Positions 1 through 5,941 of a stretch of DNA of 6,062 nt are shown piece after piece. The notes under the pieces are model-generated. The model worked only from the letters and a program-made list of their open reading frames with translations. It was not told the DNA's origin and made no database searches. Position 1 is the first letter of the stretch, and every line of letters starts with the position of its first letter. The stretch comes from Rhodospirillales bacterium (GTDB taxonomy: Bacteria; Pseudomonadota; Alphaproteobacteria; Acetobacterales; Acetobacteraceae). The position numbers and the translations under genes are program-made. Location: the NCBI GenBank assembly GCA_025352915.1, contig JANXSA010000639.1, forward strand, positions 1 to 6,062, written 5' to 3'.

Positions 1-70
1 CCATCACCTCCAGCCACTGGGCCATCCGGCCGGGATTCACCTTGTATTGCCGCAGCTCATAGAACGCCAT
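1..70 (-). CDS. NIPSNAP family protein, N-terminal fragment (runs off left edge)
   Basis: Only the first 23 codons are present. The protein begins MAFYELRQYKVNPGRMAQWL and continues off the window. The opening 'FYELRxYxxxPGxxxxWL' is the characteristic first beta strand and turn of the NIPSNAP ferredoxin-like (dimeric alpha/beta barrel) fold, usually about 100 or 200 residues in bacteria. Bacterial NIPSNAP proteins have no firmly established reaction; some sit beside catabolic genes. The start is the ATG at 70-68. It has a good purine-rich ribosome binding site (GGGGAGA on the minus strand) about six bases upstream. The gene is divergent from the Ntn-hydrolase at 206, with 135 bases between the two starts, so they may share a control region. 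The family call is fairly secure despite the short length; the function is unknown. Confidence 0.72.
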   Translation of the reverse strand, partial: MAFYELRQYKVNPGRMAQWLEVM

Positions 71-205
71 TCGCCGTCTCCCCTTGTTTGAGGCTCGCAC
101 TCTGCCGCCAACGCGCCGCCCCGGCAACGCCCCACCTTGCCCCCTGGCCTTGCCGGCGCGGCGCACGGCGCTACGATGCCCGGGCACCACCGAGGAAGCC
201 GCCCG
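71..205. promoter_or_regulatory. divergent intergenic region with a candidate promoter for the Ntn-hydrolase gene
   Basis: This spacer separates two divergent starts and must hold the promoters of both genes. The best plus-strand sigma-70-like match is TTGCCG at 150-155 and TACGAT at 172-177, with a 16-base spacer; each hexamer matches the consensus at four of six positions. It would place transcription start around 184 and leave a short leader before the ATG at 206. The match is weak in such GC-rich DNA and is inference only. I found no convincing promoter for the leftward gene and no clear operator palindrome. Confidence 0.3.
192..198 (+). promoter_or_regulatory. ribosome binding site that decides the start of the Ntn-hydrolase
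   Basis: GAGGAAG lies seven bases upstream of the ATG at 206. It selects that ATG over the in-frame TTG at 137 and ATG at 176, neither of which has a comparable site. Confidence 0.7.
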
Positions 206-1984
206 ATGTTCACCACCCGCCCGGAAATCGCCGGCACGTTTGGCGTTGTCGCCACCACCCATTGGATCGCCTCGGCCGTCGCCATGGCGGTACTGGAACG
301 CGGCGGCAACGCGTTTGACGCCGCCGTGGCCGCCGGCTTAACGCTGAACGTTGCCGAACCGCATCTGAACGGCCCCGGCGGCGACGCGCCGATCATCATC
401 CATGACGCCAAGACCGGCCGGCAGCACGTCATCTGTGGCCAGGGCGTCTCGCCGGACGCCGCCACGCCGCAGAAATTCGTCGAACTCGGGCTCGACCTGG
501 TTCCCGGCACCGGCCTGTTGCCCGCCGTCGTGCCTGGTGCGTTCGATGCCTGGATGCTGATGCTGCGCGACTGGGGCACGATGGAGTTTTCCGACGTCAT
601 CGCCTACGCCATTGGCTACGCCACCAATGGCATCCACCTGGTGCCGCGCATCCCTGCCGCGATCGAATCGATGCGGCCGATGTTCGAGCAGGAATGGAAG
701 ACCTCGGCGGAAGTGTGGCTGCCCGGCGGCAATGTTCCGGCCCCTGGTGCGCTGTTCCGCCGCCCGAAGCTGGCCGAAACCTGGCAGCGACTGGTCCGCG
801 ACGCCGCCGGCGCTACCCGTGAGGCGCGCATCGATAGCGTCCGCAACGCCTGGTACCGCGGCTGGGTCGCCGAGGCGATCGGCAAGTTTTACGCCACGGA
901 GGAAATCCTCGACGCCTCGGGCCGGCGCCACAAAGGGCTGCTGACCGAAGGCGACATGGGCCGCTGGGCCGCCTCGGTGGAGGAACCCGCCGCGTACGAC
1001 TATCACGGCCACACCGTGCTGAAAGTCGGGCCGTGGAGCCAGGGCCCCGCCTTGTTGCAGACGCTCGCCTTGCTGAAGGGTCTCGACATCGCCGCGATGG
1101 ACCCGGACGGCGCCGATTTCGTCCATACCGTGGTCGAGGCCAGCAAACTCGCCTTCGCCGACCGCGAGGCCTATTACGGCGACCCGGAACATGTCGAAGT
1201 GCCGCTCGGCCATTTGCTCAGCGACGAATACAACGACGTACGCCGCCGCCTGATCGGTGCCACGGCATCGATGGATCTCCGGCCGGGCAGCGTGCCGGGG
1301 TTCACGCCCATGGTGGACCACAACGCCCAGCAGCGTATCGAGCTGCTGACCCGCGCGCCGGGTATCGGCGAGCCGACCGTCGCCCGCCTCGGCGCGATGG
1401 GCGGCGACACTTGCCATGTCGACGTCATCGACCGGTGGGGCAACATGGTCAGCGCCACGCCGTCGGGCGGCTGGCTGCAATCCTCGCCGGTGATCCCCGA
1501 ACTCGGCTTCCCGCTGTCCACTCGTGGCCAGATGTTCTGGACCCAGCCGGGTCACCCGAATAGCGTCGCCCCGCGCAAGCGTCCGCGCACCACGCTGTCG
1601 CCGAGCATGGCGCTGCGCGACGGACGCGCCTGGATGAGCTTCGGCACCCCCGGCGGCGACCAGCAGGACCAGTGGCAGACGGTGATGTTCCTGCGCATGG
1701 TGCATCACAACCTCGGTATCCAGCAGGCGATCGACGCGCCGAACTTCCACACCGAGCATTTCCCCAGCAGCTTCTGGCCGCGCGTCGCCCGGCCGGGAAA
1801 GGTGGTGATCGAGGGCCGCTTCGATCCGGCGGTGCTGGCTGAGCTCAAGGCCCGTGGGCACGACGCAAGTATGGGCGACGCCTGGAGCGAAGGCCGCTTG
1901 TCCGCCGCCCGGCTGGAAGCCGATGGTCAAATGTACGCCGGCGCCAATCCGCGCGGGATGCAGGGCTACGCAATCGGGCGGTAG
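206..1984 (+). CDS. gamma-glutamyltransferase-family Ntn-hydrolase (acylase-like / YwrD-like subgroup)
   Basis: The product is a 592-residue member of the gamma-glutamyltranspeptidase superfamily (PF01019). These proenzymes cleave themselves so that a Thr becomes the N-terminal nucleophile of the small subunit. The predicted cleavage is Asp401/Thr402, in GGDTCHVDVID, giving a large subunit of about 400 residues and a small one of 191. Family landmarks in order are ERGGNAFDAAVA (31-42), NGPGGDAPIIIHD (55-67), the TCHVDVIDRWGN block (402-413), KRPRTTLSPSMAL (458-470, the counterpart of the PLSSMSP oxyanion segment) and FGTPGGDQQDQ (479-489). The protein differs from true glutathione hydrolases. 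The Arg that holds the glutamyl carboxylate (E. coli Arg114) aligns with Gln79, and the Asn and Asp that hold its amino group (E. coli Asn411 and Asp433) align with Gly422 and a non-acidic stretch. This and the LSTRGQMFW segment point to the YwrD/acylase-like branch, so the substrate is unknown and probably not glutathione. There is no signal peptide, suggesting a cytoplasmic enzyme, unlike periplasmic Ggt. The start is chosen by the ribosome binding site and because MFTTRPEIxGTFG is the usual family N-terminus. It is convergent with the CcdA gene. Confidence 0.9.
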   Translation: MFTTRPEIAGTFGVVATTHWIASAVAMAVLERGGNAFDAAVAAGLTLNVAEPHLNGPGGDAPIIIHDAKTGRQHVICGQGVSPDAATPQKFVELGLDLVPGTGLLPAVVPGAFDAWMLMLRDWGTMEFSDVIAYAIGYATNGIHLVPRIPAAIESMRPMFEQEWKTSAEVWLPGGNVPAPGALFRRPKLAETWQRLVRDAAGATREARIDSVRNAWYRGWVAEAIGKFYATEEILDASGRRHKGLLTEGDMGRWAASVEEPAAYDYHGHTVLKVGPWSQGPALLQTLALLKGLDIAAMDPDGADFVHTVVEASKLAFADREAYYGDPEHVEVPLGHLLSDEYNDVRRRLIGATASMDLRPGSVPGFTPMVDHNAQQRIELLTRAPGIGEPTVARLGAMGGDTCHVDVIDRWGNMVSATPSGGWLQSSPVIPELGFPLSTRGQMFWTQPGHPNSVAPRKRPRTTLSPSMALRDGRAWMSFGTPGGDQQDQWQTVMFLRMVHHNLGIQQAIDAPNFHTEHFPSSFWPRVARPGKVVIEGRFDPAVLAELKARGHDASMGDAWSEGRLSAARLEADGQMYAGANPRGMQGYAIGR

Positions 1985-1987
1985 CCT
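1963..1987. terminator. inverted repeat across the convergent stop-stop junction (possible bidirectional terminator)
   Basis: GGCTAC at 1964-1969 is the exact reverse complement of GTAGCC at 1981-1986, with an 11-base loop. A G-T wobble can extend the stem to seven pairs. The hairpin contains the stop codon of the Ntn-hydrolase and reaches into the stop codon of the CcdA gene, which is one base away. There is no T-tract on either side, so intrinsic termination is uncertain. Confidence 0.3.
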
Positions 1988-2726
1988 AGAACCGCGTCGT
2001 CAGGTCCGTCAGCCAGGCCGGCGAGGCGCGCACCAGTGCGGCCTCGATCAGCTTGTCCCAGCCGGTGACGATCAGCAGCGCCACCAGCACGGCGGCGCCG
2101 CCGAACACGGTTTTGCCGCTTTGACCGGCCCCCAGCATCCGCCCGCGCCAGCGTTTCATCGCCTCGCGCGACAGCGAGCCGACGAGCAGCAACGGCAACG
2201 CGGCGCCCAGCCCGAAGGCGGCCATCACCAGCGTCACCGCGCCCAGGCTCTTGCCCTGCGCCGCCAAGACCGATGCCGCCCCCAAGGTCGGCCCGACGCA
2301 GGGCGACCAGATCGCGCCGAGCACCAGGCCGATCACCAACTGCCCGCCGAGCCCGCCCCCTTGGTCACCGGGGGCGAGCCGCGCCAGCAACCGGTTGCCG
2401 GCATTGCCGATCCCCGACGCCGCAATCGCAAACCGCGCCTGTAACTGCCCGCTCAGCAACACCACGCCGAGCCCGGCCAGCAGCACGGCGGAAGCGATGC
2501 GGAACACGTCGGCATCCAGCCCGATCGAGAAGCCGATCGTCGCCACAAACATGCCGACACCGACGAACGAGACCACCAGCCCCGCCGCCAGTGCCAGCAT
2601 GCCGAAGCGATGGGCCGCCGCCGCACCGCCCAAGACGAGCGGCAATAGCGGCAGCACGCACGGCGACAGCGTCGACAGCACACCGGCCAGCAAGCCGAGC
2701 CCCAGGCTTCCCGCGCCGATTTCCAT
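1986..2726 (-). CDS. ccdA: CcdA/DsbD-type cytochrome c biogenesis transmembrane thiol-electron transporter
   Basis: This 246-residue polytopic inner-membrane protein belongs to the DsbD transmembrane/CcdA family (PF02683). Such proteins pass electrons from cytoplasmic thioredoxin through a membrane cysteine pair to extracytoplasmic thiol proteins, for cytochrome c maturation or repair of oxidised proteins. Two copies of the signature motif carry the redox cysteines: LSPCVLPLLPLV, with Cys23 in the first helix, and WSPCVGPTLGAA, with Cys143 in the fourth. Each is embedded with Pro as in the inverted-repeat CcdA fold. Six hydrophobic segments can be seen, roughly at residues 6-32, 41-65, 74-93, 128-155, 160-184 and 205-225. 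The length matches CcdA rather than the three-domain DsbD, which carries extra periplasmic domains. The ATG lies two bases after the thioredoxin stop, so the two genes are cotranscribed and probably translationally coupled; the ribosome binding site is weak. The family assignment is secure; the physiological target (cytochrome c, Msr system or other) is inferred only from the thioredoxin neighbour. Confidence 0.92.
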   Translation of the reverse strand: MEIGAGSLGLGLLAGVLSTLSPCVLPLLPLVLGGAAAAHRFGMLALAAGLVVSFVGVGMFVATIGFSIGLDADVFRIASAVLLAGLGVVLLSGQLQARFAIAASGIGNAGNRLLARLAPGDQGGGLGGQLVIGLVLGAIWSPCVGPTLGAASVLAAQGKSLGAVTLVMAAFGLGAALPLLLVGSLSREAMKRWRGRMLGAGQSGKTVFGGAAVLVALLIVTGWDKLIEAALVRASPAWLTDLTTRF

Positions 2727-2728
2727 CG

Positions 2729-3172
2729 CTAGGCGACCGCCTTGCCCAGCAGCGCCTTCAGCGCGGCTTCATCGGTCACCCCCACCGAACGGTCGCGCTC
2801 GGCCGTGCCGCGGAAGACGATCAGCGTGCTTTGCATCCGCACGCCGAAGCGCTGGGTGATTTCCTTCTGGGTGTCGAAGTCGACCACGAACACCATCAAT
2901 TCCTTCATGGCGGGATCGGCGCCCAGCTTGCTCAGGATCGGCTTCTGCTTGGCGCAGGTCGGGCACCAGTCCGCATGGACGGCCACCAGGATCGGCTTGC
3001 CCGCCGCCTGGGCCGCCGCAAAGGCCGCCGCGGCACCGCTAGCCGCCGTGGCGCTGGCGGCTTTGGGTCTGACCTCGGTGGCGCTGTCGCTGCTGCATAG
3101 CATCGAGCCGAGCGTGATGATCCTGGGTTGGAACGGGTTGATTGTCGCGCTGGCGCTGTTGGCCAATGCCAT
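2729..3172 (-). CDS. thioredoxin-fold protein with CPTC active site; 5' end probably replaced
   Basis: From the ATG at 3172 the product is 147 residues. A single thioredoxin domain occupies about residues 46-145. It has the active site ADWCPTC (Cys70 and Cys73) after the strand GKPILVAVHA, then the strand VFVVDFD, and QSTLIVF at 114-120, where Ser115 stands at the usual cis-Pro position, a variant I recall from related proteins. It should exchange electrons with the CcdA encoded two bases downstream. CcdA partners are normally exported or membrane anchored, yet this protein has no signal peptide. Residues 1-45 are low-complexity and polar, and they lie antisense to a coding-like membrane-protein tail at 3042-3212. 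The candidate starts are ATG 3172 and ATG 3103; neither has a recognisable ribosome binding site. I see no signal peptide in the other minus-strand frames: one is Arg/Pro-rich and the other is closed by a stop near 3041. The domain itself is intact. The N-terminus and the true start are doubtful, and the gene may have lost its native promoter and export signal. Confidence 0.82.
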   Translation of the reverse strand: MALANSASATINPFQPRIITLGSMLCSSDSATEVRPKAASATAASGAAAAFAAAQAAGKPILVAVHADWCPTCAKQKPILSKLGADPAMKELMVFVVDFDTQKEITQRFGVRMQSTLIVFRGTAERDRSVGVTDEAALKALLGKAVA

Positions 3173-3212
3173 CGCGGCGACGCGCGTGGCACCCTGCGTT
3201 GGCGCCGCTTGA
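3042..3212 (+). pseudogene. 5'-truncated membrane-protein remnant, possibly the C-terminus of an NrsF/DUF1109 anti-sigma factor
   Basis: The plus-strand frame ending at TGA 3210-3212 gives a 56-residue tail with two strongly hydrophobic helices, VALAALGLTSVALSLLH and VMILGWNGLIVALALLANAI, joined by a short SIEPS loop. Codon choice is gene-like: 47 of 56 third positions are G or C, with many CTG and GCG codons. The pattern Leu-x-His, acidic residue, Ser-Val-Met-Ile-Leu-x-Trp-Asn resembles, from memory, the last two helices of NrsF/DUF1109 proteins, six-helix membrane anti-sigma factors of alphaproteobacterial ECF sigma factors. Upstream of about 3042 the frame runs antisense through the thioredoxin domain and no longer looks like a membrane protein, so at least the first four helices would be missing. 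No ECF sigma gene is nearby. Its stop lies one base from the convergent dehydrogenase stop, as an original gene end would. That it is a coding relic is moderately supported; the family name is less certain. Confidence 0.5.
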
Positions 3213-3222
3213 CCTAGCGGCG
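3203..3222. terminator. GC-rich inverted repeat across the second convergent stop-stop junction
   Basis: CGCCGCT at 3203-3209 pairs perfectly with AGCGGCG at 3216-3222 around a six-base loop. The loop holds most of the plus-strand TGA and part of the minus-strand TAG of the dehydrogenase gene. A seven-pair, almost all G-C stem at a tail-to-tail junction suits a bidirectional terminator or 3'-end stabiliser, but there is no T-tract. Confidence 0.35.
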
Positions 3223-4659
3223 GCGGCGCACGGCAGCGAGGCCCGCCACGGCCACCGCGAGCAGCGGCAGCGAGGCTGGCGCCGGAACCGGGTTCACGAA
3301 GGTTTCGACGCGAAAAATGTCGCCATGGGCTTTGGTCAATACATACAGGTTGCCGTCGCTGTCGGTGCCCAGCCTGGCGTCGGCGCGGGCGGCGCCGAGG
3401 GCGGCGAGCAGGGATTGGTTGATATCGTTCAGCACGGTGTCGAGGTATTCGAACCCGGCGGAGCCTGAGGGGTCATTGTCGGACAGCAGGCCATCGACAT
3501 CGGCGGCGAACAGCCGGCCGCTGACGATATCGGACGCGATGAACTTGCCAGTCAGGGCCGGCACGGCGGTGCCCTGGTAAAGGAGTCCGGCGCCGATCGC
3601 GCGGCCCTCGCCATGGTCGTATTGGGCAATCGGATACAGCAGCCCGGGATCGGGACCGGGGTCGAGCTGGAACACGTCGCTGGAATAGCCCGACCCGGTG
3701 GCGGGGTCGCGGAAGGTGGCGAAGCCGCCCTCGCGGGTTGACCAGCCGTAATTGCCGCCGGCGACCCCGGTGTTGACCTCCTCGACATTGGCCTCGCCGA
3801 TATCGTTGATGAACATCGTGCCGGCGCCGCCGCGCATCCAGGACAGGTATTGCGGGTTGCGCAAGCCATACGCCCAGATTGTCTGTTCCTTGGCCGCCTG
3901 GCCGGCGAAAGGGTTGTCGGCCGGCACGGTAAAGCTGTTGCCAGCGCTCGGTGCCGGGTCAATGCGCAGCACCTTGCCGTAGGGATTGGCGGTATTCTGC
4001 CCGTTGGTCAGATAGCTGCCGTTGTCGCCGGCATCGCCCATCGAGACATAGAGTTTTCCGTAGTCGGGATTGGCGATCGAGGTGGCATTCGGGTTGAACG
4101 CCACCATGCCGATGGCGTGGCCTTCGCTGGGCTGGGCGACGCGCAGCACTTCGCGCGAGGTGCCGCTGAAGGTTGGCGCCGCCGGATTGCTGGCGGTCCA
4201 TTCGGTGACTACCACCTGGTTCACCGTGCCGCCGGAACTGGCCAGGGGCGCGATACCCGAGCCGGTGGCGGCATAGGAGCCGGTGTAGAACTTGCCGCTG
4301 CTGGCGAAATCCGGCGCGAAAGCCAGGCCCATCAGCCCGCCGATGAAGCCTGGTGCGGCGGTGTTCAGATCGAGATACGGCGCGCCCAACGCGCCGCCGC
4401 CGGAGGTGGTCAGGAACACCCGCCCGCCGGTCTCGTTGATCGCCAGCCGGCCACTGCCGTCGCCCACCGACTGGATCAGCTGCGGCGCGCCGTTCGGCAC
4501 AGTGGTGAAGGGGGTGAGCCGGACGGTGATGCCGGATGCGGTGATCGGGGCCATCGGGTCGGCCACCGGGGTGAGCGGCATTTGCGGCCCGGCTTGCGCT
4601 GCTCCGGACAGGAGCAACACGTTCAAACACGTCAAAACCGGCCAGCCAATGCGTCGCAT
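3214..4659 (-). CDS. secreted PQQ-dependent sugar (glucose/sorbosone) dehydrogenase-like protein with PEP-CTERM/VPLPA-type sorting tail
   Basis: The product is 481 residues. A signal peptide occupies residues 1-23 (Arg-Arg start, hydrophobic LTCLNVLLLSG, cleavage after AQA). A six-bladed beta-propeller of the glucose/sorbosone dehydrogenase family (PF07995) follows at about 45-452. Family motifs in order are GGLMGLAFAPDF (108-119), EGHAIGMVAFNP (179-190, His181 being the likely catalytic base), KLYVSMGDAGD (202-212), NPYGKVLRIDP (225-235), VPADNPFAG (245-253), IWAYGLRNPQYLSW (261-274, Arg267), DIGEANVEEVN (286-296) with GGNYGW (301-306), YDHGEGRAIGAGLLYQG (348-363), and LGTDSDGNLYVLT (430-442). 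Such enzymes oxidise aldose sugars with PQQ and Ca2+ and pass electrons to periplasmic acceptors. The tail VPAPASLPLLAVAVAGLAAV followed by four Arg is a short motif, a transmembrane stretch and a basic end, as in PEP-CTERM/VPLPA-CTERM proteins, which exosortase processes at the membrane. The protein is therefore probably delivered to the cell surface or envelope. The start ATG 4659 has a G-rich site upstream. Whether PQQ is really bound, and the substrate, cannot be read from sequence alone. Confidence 0.9.
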   Translation of the reverse strand: MRRIGWPVLTCLNVLLLSGAAQAGPQMPLTPVADPMAPITASGITVRLTPFTTVPNGAPQLIQSVGDGSGRLAINETGGRVFLTTSGGGALGAPYLDLNTAAPGFIGGLMGLAFAPDFASSGKFYTGSYAATGSGIAPLASSGGTVNQVVVTEWTASNPAAPTFSGTSREVLRVAQPSEGHAIGMVAFNPNATSIANPDYGKLYVSMGDAGDNGSYLTNGQNTANPYGKVLRIDPAPSAGNSFTVPADNPFAGQAAKEQTIWAYGLRNPQYLSWMRGGAGTMFINDIGEANVEEVNTGVAGGNYGWSTREGGFATFRDPATGSGYSSDVFQLDPGPDPGLLYPIAQYDHGEGRAIGAGLLYQGTAVPALTGKFIASDIVSGRLFAADVDGLLSDNDPSGSAGFEYLDTVLNDINQSLLAALGAARADARLGTDSDGNLYVLTKAHGDIFRVETFVNPVPAPASLPLLAVAVAGLAAVRRRR

Positions 4660-4777
4660 GATCCCGCCCCCCGTCTTGCCGTTACCTTAGCACCGCTGCT
4701 TCCGACCGCGACAAGCGCCCCCTGTGCAAGCCGCCCCGCTTCGACCACCCTTGGTCCAGTAGCCGAGGAGCCACCCC
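4660..4777. promoter_or_regulatory. divergent intergenic region between dehydrogenase and serine hydrolase genes
   Basis: These 118 bases separate two divergent starts and should hold promoters for both. I see no convincing -35/-10 pair in either direction and no clear operator. The only definite element is GAGGAG at 4765-4770, the ribosome binding site of the hydrolase gene, seven bases before its ATG. Confidence 0.4.
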
Positions 4778-5941
4778 ATGGTCAATGCCACCGCCATCGA
4801 TGCCGCCCTGCGCCGCGCTACCGAGACCGGCACGGTTGCCGGGGCCGTGGCCATGGCCACCACCGGCAGCGACCTGCTGTATCAGGGCTGCTTCGGCGTG
4901 GCCGACCTCGCCAGCCGGCGGACGCTGCGGACCGACGACATCTTCCGCATCGCCTCGATGACCAAGGCGATTACCTCGGTGGCGGCGATGCAACTGGTTG
5001 AGCAGGGCAAGCTCAGCCTGGATGGCCCGATCGGCGCGGTGCTGCCGCATCTCGCGGCGCCAATGGTGCTGGACGGCTTCCGCGGCGACATGCCGGTGCT
5101 GCGCCCGGCGGCGCGGCCGATCACGCTGCGCCATCTGCTCACCCATACCGCCGGCTTTGGCTATGACACCTGGAACGTCGAGCTCAAGCGCGCCACCATC
5201 GCGCTCGGCCTGCCGGGCCGGCCGGGGAATGTCGATGAACTCGCGCGGTTTCCGCTGCTGTTCGATCCCGGCGCGCGCTGGAACTACAGCATCGCCACGG
5301 ACATCGTTGGCCACGCTGTCGAGGCGGCGAGCGGCATGGCGATCGACGACTACCTGGCCGCCCGCGTCACTGGTCCGCTCGGCATGACCGATACTGGCTT
5401 CACCCTGTCCGACGCCCAGCGCCCGCGGCTGGTGGCGGTGCACCAGCGCCAGCCGGATGGCAGCCTCGGCGCGGGAGAGCGCGCGGCCGGCAATGGCCCG
5501 GCCTTCCTGGCCGGCGGTGGCGGATTGTGCAGCACGGGGGGCGACTACACGCGCTTCCTGCGCATGTTGCTGCGCGGCGGCACGTTGGACGGCGCACGCA
5601 TCCTGGCGGCCGAGACGGTGGCCGAGATGGGCCGCAACCAGATCGGCGAGCTCGACGTTTTGCCGATGCGCAGCGCGGTGCCGGCGAGTTCGTGCGACTG
5701 CCATTTGTTTCCCGGCATGGCGACAAAATGGGGCTTGGGCTTTCTGATCAACACGATTCCTTATAGCGGCGGACGCGCGGCGGGCAGTCTGGCGTGGGCG
5801 GGAATTTGGAACACGTTTTATTGGATCGATCCCCAGCGCAAAATCTGCGCCGCGATCATGATGCAGTTTCTGCCCTTCGTCGACAAAGAAGCGGTGGGTT
5901 TGCTGGGCGATTTCGAGCGGGCAGTGTACGCGGCCGCATGA
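4778..5941 (+). CDS. serine hydrolase of the beta-lactamase fold (family VIII esterase / class C-like)
   Basis: The product is 387 residues and belongs to the beta-lactamase superfamily (PF00144), the group that includes class C beta-lactamases, D-aminopeptidases and EstB-type esterases. The nucleophile motif is Ser60-Met-Thr-Lys63 in FRIASMTKAITSVAAMQL, followed by LRHLLTHTAGFGYDTW (117-132), which is diagnostic of this group. The second motif is Tyr170-Ser-Ile in GARWNYSIATDIVGH. The KTG box is replaced by a Trp-Ala-Gly at 340-342 in GSLAWAGIWNTFYWIDP, as in esterase-type members where a WGG-like triad is usual. AGGGGLCSTGGDYTRFLRMLL (245-265) is a further family block. There is no signal peptide, so the enzyme is probably cytoplasmic and an esterase or amidase rather than an antibiotic-resistance enzyme. 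The start ATG 4778 has a strong GAGGAG site seven bases upstream. Its stop overlaps the next start by ATGA, indicating an operon with the acyl-CoA ligase, so it may release an acid that the ligase activates. The family is secure; the substrate is unknown. Confidence 0.92.
   Translation: MVNATAIDAALRRATETGTVAGAVAMATTGSDLLYQGCFGVADLASRRTLRTDDIFRIASMTKAITSVAAMQLVEQGKLSLDGPIGAVLPHLAAPMVLDGFRGDMPVLRPAARPITLRHLLTHTAGFGYDTWNVELKRATIALGLPGRPGNVDELARFPLLFDPGARWNYSIATDIVGHAVEAASGMAIDDYLAARVTGPLGMTDTGFTLSDAQRPRLVAVHQRQPDGSLGAGERAAGNGPAFLAGGGGLCSTGGDYTRFLRMLLRGGTLDGARILAAETVAEMGRNQIGELDVLPMRSAVPASSCDCHLFPGMATKWGLGFLINTIPYSGGRAAGSLAWAGIWNTFYWIDPQRKICAAIMMQFLPFVDKEAVGLLGDFERAVYAAA

Noticed and set aside
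137..205. N-terminal extension of the Ntn-hydrolase from TTG 137 or ATG 176
   Set aside because: Neither start has a good ribosome binding site, and the extra residues do not match the family N-terminus. ATG 206 has GAGGAAG seven bases upstream.
338..1930. 530-codon open frame on the minus strand opposite the Ntn-hydrolase
   Set aside because: It is rich in Arg, His, Gly and Ala with no recognisable domain, and it lies wholly antisense to a gene with clear family motifs. Long antisense frames are expected in DNA of this GC content.
2742..3212. Full 156-codon plus-strand frame ending at 3212 as an intact gene
   Set aside because: Its first 100 codons are antisense to the conserved thioredoxin domain and do not look like a membrane protein; only the last 56 codons are coding-like.
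4711..4729. Possible sigma-54 promoter on the minus strand (TTGCAC followed by GCTTGT)
   Set aside because: The essential GG of the -24 element is missing and the spacing to the GC element is wrong.
3850..5001. 383-codon plus-strand open frame opposite the dehydrogenase and across the divergent spacer
   Set aside because: It covers a real gene antisense and part of another in a different frame, with low-complexity composition and no motif. It would also run through the intergenic region.
4682..5704. 340-codon minus-strand open frame opposite the serine hydrolase
   Set aside because: It is a compositional shadow rich in Arg, Ala, Gly and His, with no domain or ribosome binding site.
4778..5941. 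Serine hydrolase as a beta-lactamase resistance gene
   Set aside because: There is no signal peptide, the KTG box is replaced by an esterase-type Trp-x-Gly segment, and the gene is coupled to an acyl-CoA ligase, so a metabolic esterase or amidase is more likely.
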